A DNA stretch of 9,368 nt, taken from positions 1 through 9,368 of the forward strand of contig MWJR01000055.1 in assembly GCA_002127415.1 (NCBI GenBank), written 5' to 3'. Position 1 is the first letter of the stretch. Every line of letters begins with the position of its first letter. The DNA is from Calditrichaeota bacterium AABM5.125.24 (GTDB lineage Bacteria > Electryoneota > AABM5-125-24 > Hatepunaeales > Hatepunaeaceae). The notes under the pieces were generated by a model, which was not told the origin of the DNA, did not search any database, and was given only the letters and a program-made list of their open reading frames with translations. Both the position numbers and the translations under genes were made by a program. This document shows positions 1 to 5,522 of this stretch, piece by piece.

Positions 1-1
1 C

Positions 2-41
2 AAATAAATAAGTCACCATGCAACTGTTTATCTATTTATTT
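2..41. repeat. AT-rich inverted repeat at the window edge
   Basis: AAATAAATA (2-10) is the exact reverse complement of TATTTATTT (33-41), and the right arm continues as a TATT/TTAT tract to about 44. It could form a weak AT-only hairpin. It lies upstream of a possible promoter for the SPOR/HD-GYP operon and might be an UP-type AT-rich element. The sequence to the left is not in the window, so its role cannot be judged. Confidence 0.35.
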
Positions 42-50
42 ATTCTACAC

Positions 51-79
51 TTGAAAAAACATTCGAGAATCGCTATAGA
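51..79 (+). promoter_or_regulatory. Possible sigma70 promoter for the SPOR/HD-GYP operon
   Basis: TTGAAA (51-56) followed by a 17-base spacer and TATAGA (74-79) resembles a -35/-10 pair, at 5/6 and 4/6 matches to consensus. It is the best candidate in the 108 bases before the first gene and leaves a short leader of about 25 bases. The surrounding DNA is AT-rich, so chance matches are likely. The consensus of the host's main sigma factor is assumed, not known. Confidence 0.35.
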
Positions 80-97
80 TGAAAGATGAATGATGAA
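77..97 (+). repeat. Three tandem heptamers of type DGATGAA
   Basis: AGATGAA, AGATGAA and TGATGAA follow one another without gaps at 77-83, 84-90 and 91-97. The reverse complement of this unit (TTCATCN) matches the YTCATCC heptamers found inside the beta-helix gene at 7542-7569, so the two tracts look like opposite-strand copies of one repeat type. Here the tract lies in the 5' leader of the first operon, just upstream of the start codon at 109. Confidence 0.6.
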
Positions 98-108
98 TAA
101 AACCGATA

Positions 109-639
109 ATGGGTGTTAGATCGCTGGCATATATTGTTGCCGGGCTACTCTTCCTGGGCTGTGCAGCCCGATATGCCGGTGACTCGGGTGCTTCGGGCGG
201 TGTGGGAGGGGCGATGGCGGCTGACTCGACGGCGGCTTATCCGCCCCGTCAGGTCGAGGACCTGCCCCCGCTCAGGCCTCAGTTGCCCGTCTTTTACGCT
301 ACACCGCCGGAGCTGAGTGCCGAACCCTACCGCCTTAAAGCCCCGTCCGTGACCATAGTTGAGGGTGAGCCCGAGGATCCGGACTACCCCCGCGTGGTGG
401 AGGGATATCGGGTTCAGCTTTTCGCCGGCAGGGAGCGGAAGGCTGCTGAAGGTGTGATGCGAGCCACACAAGCTCAATATGAATATGCCGTATATATGGT
501 ATATGAAGCCCCGCAATACAAGGTCCGCATCGGCGATTTCGTCGGCCGTGAAGAGGCGGCCGGGTTCTGCGAGCGGCTTCGTCGAGAGGGCTATTCAGAC
601 GCCTGGGTGGTCAAATCCAACGTTAGTATAAACAGATAG
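109..639 (+). CDS. SPOR-domain lipoprotein
   Basis: A 176-residue predicted lipoprotein. The N-terminus has a short hydrophobic stretch ending in FLGC, so Cys18 is the probable lipidated residue. Residues about 25-95 are low-complexity and rich in Gly, Ala and Pro, as expected for a flexible linker across the periplasm. Residues about 98-172 look like a SPOR domain: a YRVQLFAG first strand, a central helix, the VRIGDF core strand, a second helix beginning at REEA, and a final strand WVVKS. SPOR domains are known to bind denuded peptidoglycan glycan strands, often at septa; a cell-wall or division role here is inference. The ATG at 109 has no clear Shine-Dalgarno, but it places the lipobox correctly. 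The gene ends TAG immediately before the ATG of the HD-GYP gene, implying co-translation. The SPOR call is firm; the precise function is unknown. Confidence 0.85.
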   Translation: MGVRSLAYIVAGLLFLGCAARYAGDSGASGGVGGAMAADSTAAYPPRQVEDLPPLRPQLPVFYATPPELSAEPYRLKAPSVTIVEGEPEDPDYPRVVEGYRVQLFAGRERKAAEGVMRATQAQYEYAVYMVYEAPQYKVRIGDFVGREEAAGFCERLRREGYSDAWVVKSNVSINR

Positions 640-1647
640 ATGTCCCCTCAAACCATAGAGACTTCGACAGTTATGCCGGTGCCGGTGAAGGCCGCTGTTA
701 AACAACCTGAATATATCGGCATATCGCTGGCGACCCTTTACACCGACTCCGTCATCGATTGTCAGCTATATCTCCAGATCGGGACGGATAAATATGTGAA
801 GTATCGTGAACCCGGCTTTCCGTTCGACGAGGGGGTCCGCCGCAGGCTGCGCGAGAACCGGCACACCCATATCTTCGTTCGCAGCGACCACAGCCGGTCG
901 TTAAGCAACTACCTGGAAGCCAACCTAAGACATGTTCTTGTCGGCAAGAAGCACACCGATCAGGAAAAGGCCGGTGTTCTATACTCGACTACCACTCATC
1001 TGATCAAGGTGCTTCTATCCGATCCGAGGTCGAGGGATGAGGTCAGGAGGGCCAAACGGACTGTTGAGCATGCGGTAGAATATATCCTGAGAAGCCCCGC
1101 TGCACTGGAGCATCTGATAGATATCAGCTCCATCGACTATTATACCTATACTCATTCAGTAAATGTGATGACCTACTCAGTAGCCCTCGGTAAGAGGCTG
1201 GGATTCAAGGACGGTGTGGAGCTGTATGAGTTGGGGCAGAGTGCGCTGCTGCACGATGTCGGTAAGGCCTTTATCGACCCCGGTATAACCAATAAGGACG
1301 GCCCGCTGACCACCGAGGAGTTCACCATAATGAAGCGGCATCCCATCTATGGCTATATGTCGCTGCACTCCCACGGAGAGCTGTCCAAGAAGGTCTTGTA
1401 TGCGGTCAGGCATCACCACGAGGAGCTGACCGGTCATGGATATCCCCACGGCCTCAGCAGCTCCCAGCTCGAGCTCGACGTGCGAATAATCAGCTGTTCC
1501 GATATCTATGACGCACTGACCACCCGGCGCACATATCGCAGCGCATACCGCATCTTCCCTGCCCTGCGGATGATGAGGGAATGGATTAATGTAAAGGTGG
1601 ATGACAGAGTGTTTCGCGAGTTTGTGAAGATGTTGGGGGAGATTTAA
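640..1647 (+). CDS. HD-GYP domain protein (probable cyclic-di-GMP phosphodiesterase)
   Basis: A 335-residue cytoplasmic protein with no membrane segments or receiver domain. Residues about 24-105 form an N-terminal domain of the kind often found before HD-GYP domains (YIGISLATLY, then YLQIG and FPFDEGVRRRL); I cannot name its family with certainty. Residues about 165-335 are an HD-GYP domain with the expected metal-ligand motifs: H172 (THSVNV), H205-D206 (LLHDVGK), H234 (RHPIYGY), H258-H260 (RHHHEE), the GYP signature at 267-269 (GHGYPHGL), and the downstream CSDIYDALTTRRTYR block. Enzymes of this family hydrolyse c-di-GMP to pGpG or GMP, and all key residues look intact. It begins directly after the TAG of the SPOR gene with no Shine-Dalgarno, so translation is probably coupled. 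Pairing with a SPOR lipoprotein suggests, but does not prove, a link between c-di-GMP and envelope biology. Confidence 0.9.
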   Translation: MSPQTIETSTVMPVPVKAAVKQPEYIGISLATLYTDSVIDCQLYLQIGTDKYVKYREPGFPFDEGVRRRLRENRHTHIFVRSDHSRSLSNYLEANLRHVLVGKKHTDQEKAGVLYSTTTHLIKVLLSDPRSRDEVRRAKRTVEHAVEYILRSPAALEHLIDISSIDYYTYTHSVNVMTYSVALGKRLGFKDGVELYELGQSALLHDVGKAFIDPGITNKDGPLTTEEFTIMKRHPIYGYMSLHSHGELSKKVLYAVRHHHEELTGHGYPHGLSSSQLELDVRIISCSDIYDALTTRRTYRSAYRIFPALRMMREWINVKVDDRVFREFVKMLGEI

Positions 1648-1688
1648 GCCTAGACAGGTTATATTCGAGAAACAGTGAGTTGTGTCTG

Positions 1689-1767
1689 GTAGGGGCGCAC
1701 CGCCGTGCGCTCCCCCCGGGACCGTAATGATAAACAATAATAGGGGCGCACGGCGGTGCGCCCCTAC
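1689..1767. repeat. Inverted pair of REP-like palindromes
   Basis: Two GC-rich palindromic units lie head to head between the HD-GYP and malic enzyme genes. The 22 bases at 1689-1710 are the exact reverse complement of 1746-1767. The second unit is itself an 11-bp-arm hairpin: TAGGGGCGCAC (1741-1751), loop GGCG, GTGCGCCCCTA (1756-1766). The first unit has the same left arm (1690-1700), but its right arm is altered (GTGCGC then TCCCC). The pair resembles a BIME-type arrangement of REP elements. No T-tract follows, so it is not a canonical terminator, though it may protect mRNA ends. Related units are at 4115-4140 and 7832-7912. Confidence 0.8.
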
Positions 1768-1787
1768 GGTTAAGACCTGGAGCACCA

Positions 1788-4100
1788 ATGATTTCAAAAA
1801 AGGAAGCCCTGGAATACCATTCACGTGCCAGGGTGGGTAAGATCGAGGTTATCGCTACCAAGCCGTGTGTGACTCAGCATGACCTGTCGCTGGCGTATAC
1901 CCCCGGCGTGGCCGAACCGTGCCGGGAGATCCATAAGGATCCTGATGATGTTTACCGCTACACCGCAAAGGGGAATCTGGTGGCGGTTGTCACCAACGGC
2001 ACAGCCGTTCTGGGGCTCGGCAATATCGGCCCTTTGGCCAGCAAGCCGGTGATGGAGGGTAAGGGTGTGCTGTTCAAGCGGTTCGCCGACGTGGATGTGT
2101 TCGACATCGAGCTGGACGCCACGACTCCCGATGAGATTATTGAGACCTGCAAGCTGCTCGAACCGACCTTCGGCGGGATCAACCTCGAGGATATCGCTGC
2201 CCCGGACTGTTTCCACATAGAGGAGCGATTGAAGGGGGAGATGTCCATACCGGTCTTCCACGACGACCAGCACGGCACAGCCATAATCTCGGGAGCCGCG
2301 CTTCTGAACGCCTGTGAACTGGTGGGAAAGAAATTAAGCGAGATCAAGGTGGTCTTCAACGGCGCTGGCGCGGCCGGCATCGCCTGTGCCAAGTTCTATG
2401 TCACCCTCGGCGTGCGGATTGAAAATGTGGTTTTATGCGACAGCAAAGGGGCGATCTACAAGGGACGGGAGGATATGGACCCCGACCACCCCAGATATAA
2501 CAAATACAAGGCCCAGTTCGCTCACCGCACCGACGCCAGAACCCTGAAGGATGCGATGGTGGGGGCTGATATGTTCTGCGGGGTGTCGGTGGCTGACGTG
2601 GTGAGCAAGGATATGGTTCGATCGATGGCCGACAATCCCATCGTCTTCGCTATGGCCAATCCCGATCCCGAAATCAGCTACCCTGACGCCATGGCGGCTC
2701 GTCCGGACGTGCTTATGGCCACCGGCCGCAGCGATTACCCGAACCAGGTCAACAATGTCCTCGGCTTTCCGTTCATATTCCGTGGCGCGCTCGACGTCCG
2801 CGCCACGGCCATCAACGAGGAGATGAAGGTCGCCGCATCGAGGGCGCTGGCTGACCTGGCCAAGGAGGATGTGCCCGAAGTGGTCTGTCACGCCTACGGG
2901 GTCGATAAGATTGAGTTCGGACGGGAGTATCTCATTCCCAAGCCATTTGATCCCAGGGTGCTGCTGTGGGAGGCCAGCGCGGTGGCTCGCGCCGCCTGCG
3001 AATCCGGCGTGGCCCGCCAGCCGATATCCAACTTCGACATATACCTGGAAGAGCTCGAACGGAGGCTCGGACTCTCGAAGGAGATGATGCGGCATATGAT
3101 CAACAAGGCCAAGCGCTATACCGCCAGGGGCAAGCCGGTCCGCATCGCCTTCCCGGAGGGGGATGACGAACATATCATCCGCGCCGCGGCGCGCATTGTT
3201 GAGGAGGGGATCGGCGTTCCGGTCCTGCTTGGCAAGGAGATCGATATTCGGGCGGCAGCCGACTCGCTATCGGTTCACCTGAATGGCGTCGAATTGCTTG
3301 ACCCTGCCACGCACCCGCTCAGGGAGGCTATGATACGGCGCTTCTTTGAGATGCGTGCCCGCAAGGGTATCACCCTGAAGGAGGCCCGGCGCTATATGGG
3401 CCGCCGGCACTACTACGGTCCAATGCTACTGCTCCACGGAGCGGTTGATGCGGTAGTGTGCGGCGAGGCCCGCCATTATCCCGAATCGATCCGGCCGGCC
3501 CTGCAGGTCATACCGCTTGCGGAAGGGATAAAACACGCCTCCGGGCTCTATATGCTGATGTTCAAGAAGCGGGTCATATTCTGTGCCGATACGACAGTCA
3601 ACATCACCCCCGACGCTGAGAACCTGGCCGAAATCGCCATCTCAGCTGCTGAAACAGCCCGCCGTTTCGACATCGAACCGAGGGTTGCGATGCTCTCCTT
3701 CTCGAACTTCGGCTCGGTGGATCATCCGCTGGCCCGTCTGGCACAGGAGGCTGTTCAGATTGTTCGTCGCCGACGCCCTGACCTGGTCATCGACGGCGAG
3801 ATGCAGGCCAATGCAGCGGTGGACGAGGAGGTCCTCCAGAAGGACTTCCCCTTCAGCCAGCTCAAGGAGGCGGCCAACGTCCTGATATTCCCCGACCTGA
3901 CCTCCGGCAACATCGCCTACAAGCTGCTGATGGAATTGGGCGGAGCCGAGGCCATCGGCCCGATACTGATGGGACTGTCGAGGTCCTACCATGTGCTGCA
4001 GCGAGGCTCGTCGATGGACACCATCGTCAACATGGCTGCCATCGCCGCCGTTCAGGCGCAGGAGATAGTCGAAGGAGAGAGTAAGGCTGCGGCCGGTTAA
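1788..4100 (+). CDS. maeB: NADP-dependent malic enzyme with C-terminal phosphotransacetylase-like domain
   Basis: A 770-residue MaeB-type protein of normal family length, converting malate to pyruvate and CO2 with reduction of NAD(P). The malic N-terminal domain (about 12-150) carries YTPGVAEPC with Tyr37, the GKGVLFK lysine (about K92), and the metal ligands E134/D135 in LEDI and D159/D160 in FHDDQHGTA. The NAD(P)-binding domain (about 160-400) has GAGAAGIAC (192-200) and ANPDPEI (290-296). Residues about 445-757 are a phosphate acetyltransferase-like domain (AFPEGDD, FCADTTVN, AMLSFSNFGS, DGEMQANAA). In characterised MaeB proteins this domain is thought to be non-catalytic and to sense acetyl-CoA; that is carried over by analogy. 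The ATG has a good GGAG (1779-1782) five bases upstream. It appears monocistronic, with REP-like elements on both sides and a terminator downstream. Preference for NADP over NAD is assumed from the family. Confidence 0.95.
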   Translation: MISKKEALEYHSRARVGKIEVIATKPCVTQHDLSLAYTPGVAEPCREIHKDPDDVYRYTAKGNLVAVVTNGTAVLGLGNIGPLASKPVMEGKGVLFKRFADVDVFDIELDATTPDEIIETCKLLEPTFGGINLEDIAAPDCFHIEERLKGEMSIPVFHDDQHGTAIISGAALLNACELVGKKLSEIKVVFNGAGAAGIACAKFYVTLGVRIENVVLCDSKGAIYKGREDMDPDHPRYNKYKAQFAHRTDARTLKDAMVGADMFCGVSVADVVSKDMVRSMADNPIVFAMANPDPEISYPDAMAARPDVLMATGRSDYPNQVNNVLGFPFIFRGALDVRATAINEEMKVAASRALADLAKEDVPEVVCHAYGVDKIEFGREYLIPKPFDPRVLLWEASAVARAACESGVARQPISNFDIYLEELERRLGLSKEMMRHMINKAKRYTARGKPVRIAFPEGDDEHIIRAAARIVEEGIGVPVLLGKEIDIRAAADSLSVHLNGVELLDPATHPLREAMIRRFFEMRARKGITLKEARRYMGRRHYYGPMLLLHGAVDAVVCGEARHYPESIRPALQVIPLAEGIKHASGLYMLMFKKRVIFCADTTVNITPDAENLAEIAISAAETARRFDIEPRVAMLSFSNFGSVDHPLARLAQEAVQIVRRRRPDLVIDGEMQANAAVDEEVLQKDFPFSQLKEAANVLIFPDLTSGNIAYKLLMELGGAEAIGPILMGLSRSYHVLQRGSSMDTIVNMAAIAAVQAQEIVEGESKAAAG

Positions 4101-4114
4101 CTGATTGCCTCACG

Positions 4115-4140
4115 TAGTGGCGCACGGCGGTGCGCCCACA
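4115..4140. repeat. REP-like palindrome, single unit
   Basis: An 18-base core (4120-4137) is identical to part of the unit at 1741-1767 and in the same orientation. The hairpin is GGCGCAC (4119-4125), loop GGCG, GTGCGCC (4130-4136). The outer arms have diverged: TAGT on the left and CACA on the right no longer pair. It lies 14 bases after the malic enzyme stop codon and upstream of the intrinsic terminator. Confidence 0.75.
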
Positions 4141-4154
4141 TGGAGCACGTCAAT

Positions 4155-4205
4155 ATGGTGAGGGCGGGCAGCAGCCCGCCCTCTTTTATTTGTATTCAGG
4201 TGTGA
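4155..4205 (+). CDS. Possible 16-codon leader ORF across the terminator
   Basis: ATG at 4155 is preceded by GGAG (4142-4145) nine bases upstream. The reading frame runs through the terminator hairpin and T-tract to TGA at 4203-4205, giving a peptide of MVRAGSSPPSF type. It is in the same frame as the next gene and stops six bases before that gene's GTG. The position would suit a leader peptide or translational coupling. However, the ORF is very short, its composition is dictated by the hairpin, and the ribosome site may be chance, so this is weak. Confidence 0.15.
   Translation: MVRAGSSPPSFICIQV
4160..4191 (+). terminator. Strong intrinsic terminator
   Basis: A perfect 10-bp GC-rich stem, GAGGGCGGGC (4160-4169) with GCCCGCCCTC (4174-4183), has a four-base AGCA loop and is followed directly by TTTTATTT (4184-4191). 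This is a textbook rho-independent terminator and most simply ends malic enzyme transcripts. It is unusual in lying only 20 bases before the GTG start of the next gene, which leaves little room for an independent promoter and raises the possibility that it acts as an attenuator. Confidence 0.85.
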
Positions 4206-4211
4206 TTCATT

Positions 4212-5420
4212 GTGATACATAAACACAGAAAAGTTCTCCTTGTAGGCGCGGGGGGGATGGCGAGAGCCATAGCCTTTGACCTGCAGCATCGGCAGCCACA
4301 ATACCCACTCATCATACTCGACCGCGAACCGGAGGCGGCTCGAAACCTGGTCAGTTTCGTCGGTGATGCTGGGCTCGAGACCGTCGTCGGTGATGCCGGT
4401 GATATTGATCTGGTTCGCAGGCTGATGTCGGAGGTCGATCTTACCATAGGCGCAGCATCGTATCATCTGAACTGTCAGCTCACCTCACTGGCGGTTGAGT
4501 CGGGCTCGCACTGGGTCGATCTGGGTGGCAACAATGCGGTGGTGGCACGTCAGTTTGAGCTGGATTCTGATGCGAAGGCGGCTGAAGTTGCAATAATCCC
4601 CGACTGTGGGCTGGCGCCGGGGATCGTCAATGTCCTGGCCGGGGATGCGCGAAGAAAGCTGGATGAGATAGATGAGCTCCACTTCAGCGTCGGCGGTCTG
4701 CCTCAGGAGCCGAAACCGCCGCTGTTCTATGGTCTGCTCTTCTCACCTGATGGTCTTGCCAACGAATATTCTGAGCCGGTCAGGGTCATTGAGGGGGGTC
4801 GGAGCGTCGAGATTCCACCGCTGACCGGCCGAGAGCAGGTCGTTGTCGGGCCGCCATATGGTGTCCTCGAGGCGTTCCACACCTCGGGGGGCAGTTCCAC
4901 GATGGTCGATACCTTCGCCGGTGATGTGCAGGTGCTTGACTATAAGACCCTGCGCTACCCCGGCCACCTGCGGCGGGTGAAACTGCTGCTCGACCTGGGA
5001 CTGCTCGATACCGAGCCGATCGATCTGGGCGATGACCTGAAGGTAGCCCCGCGAAGGCTGTTGGGGAAGCTGCTGGAACGGCTGGGGTGGGTCGATGAGG
5101 ATGTGGCTATCTTGAAAGGGTGGGCTGAGGGTCGAAGAGAAGAGAAGAAACCTGTCCAGCAAGCTGGACAGGCCACCCCGATAAACAGGATGCGGGTGGA
5201 GTGGCGGATGATGGACCAGTTCGATCCCGACACCGGTCTGACCGCTATGGCGCGCACCACCGGCTTCTCAGCGGCTATCGTGGCGCGGATGATATTGGAC
5301 GGGAGGATATCGGATCGGGGCGTCCTCCGGCAGGAGCTATCCATTCCGCCGGATGAATTCCTTAATGAGTTGAATGCACGGGGTATAAAGATCGAGGTGG
5401 TTGAGATCGAATTGGAATGA
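4212..5420 (+). CDS. Saccharopine dehydrogenase-family NAD(P)-dependent oxidoreductase (lysine 6-dehydrogenase-like)
   Basis: A 402-residue soluble enzyme. An N-terminal Rossmann domain begins KVLLVGAGGMARAIAFDL (residues 7-24, GxGGxxxA type) with an acidic residue ending the second strand (LIILDRE, D37). The middle includes HWVDLGG, PDCGLAPGIVN and SVGGLPQEPKPP, and the C-terminal half has EAFHTSGGSST, KTLRYPGH and MARTTGFSAAIVAR. These blocks are typical of the saccharopine dehydrogenase / lysine 6-dehydrogenase family, suggesting oxidation or reductive condensation at a lysine-type amino group; the true substrate is unknown. The GTG at 4212 is chosen because an in-frame TGA lies at 4203-4205, the next Met is inside the nucleotide-binding loop, and AGGTG (4198-4202) precedes it. 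A hydrophilic stretch at about residues 308-326 is encoded by a perfect palindrome (5151-5172) and looks like an insertion. The enzyme is otherwise complete. Confidence 0.85.
   Translation: MIHKHRKVLLVGAGGMARAIAFDLQHRQPQYPLIILDREPEAARNLVSFVGDAGLETVVGDAGDIDLVRRLMSEVDLTIGAASYHLNCQLTSLAVESGSHWVDLGGNNAVVARQFELDSDAKAAEVAIIPDCGLAPGIVNVLAGDARRKLDEIDELHFSVGGLPQEPKPPLFYGLLFSPDGLANEYSEPVRVIEGGRSVEIPPLTGREQVVVGPPYGVLEAFHTSGGSSTMVDTFAGDVQVLDYKTLRYPGHLRRVKLLLDLGLLDTEPIDLGDDLKVAPRRLLGKLLERLGWVDEDVAILKGWAEGRREEKKPVQQAGQATPINRMRVEWRMMDQFDPDTGLTAMARTTGFSAAIVARMILDGRISDRGVLRQELSIPPDEFLNELNARGIKIEVVEIELE
5151..5172. repeat. Perfect palindrome inside the saccharopine dehydrogenase-like gene
   Basis: CCTGTCCAGC (5151-5160) and GCTGGACAGG (5163-5172) are exact reverse complements separated by AA. 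The element is in frame and encodes roughly residues 314-321 (PVQQAGQA), within a Lys/Glu/Gln-rich stretch between conserved blocks. The bases just after it (CCACCCC) resemble the outer end of the REP-like elements in this window. It may be a palindromic element inserted into a surface loop, comparable in principle to Rickettsia palindromic elements. Confidence 0.7.
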
Positions 5421-5440
5421 GAATGCGAATGATGTATATT
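5412..5440 (+). promoter_or_regulatory. Possible sigma70 promoter for the beta-helix gene
   Basis: TTGGAA (5412-5417), a 17-base spacer and TATATT (5435-5440) resemble a -35/-10 pair, at 4/6 and 5/6 matches. It overlaps the stop codon of the upstream gene and would give a leader of about 75 bases before the ATG at 5523. An interrupted inverted repeat, GAATGA (5427-5432) with TCATTC (5449-5454), spans the -10 region and could be an operator or a weak hairpin. There is no GC-rich terminator after the upstream gene, so read-through is also possible. Confidence 0.35.
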
Positions 5441-5509
5441 TTATATTGTCATTCTCTGTATCATAGCGCCTTGTGCGCGTTGTGTGTTGGCTTTTCTGAA
5501 CGGTTGTAG

Positions 5510-5516
5510 AGGAGGG
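5510..5516 (+). promoter_or_regulatory. Ribosome binding site fixing the start of the beta-helix gene
   Basis: AGGAGGG sits six bases before ATG 5523, a strong Shine-Dalgarno at ideal spacing. It selects the 5523 start over the upstream in-frame GTG at 5484, which would add 13 residues before the signal peptide and has no such site. Confidence 0.85.
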
Positions 5517-5522
5517 ACTGAA

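Noticed and set aside
3113..4100. A separate functional phosphate acetyltransferase
   Set aside because: It is continuous in frame with the malic enzyme, with no separate start site, and matches the known MaeB fusion in which this domain is thought to be regulatory.
1689..4140. CRISPR or regularly spaced repeat array
   Set aside because: The repeats are dispersed palindromes in separate intergenic regions, without spacers of constant length or cas genes.
5484..5522. Upstream GTG start for the beta-helix gene
   Set aside because: It would place 13 residues before a well-formed signal peptide, while a strong AGGAGGG is correctly spaced for the ATG at 5523.
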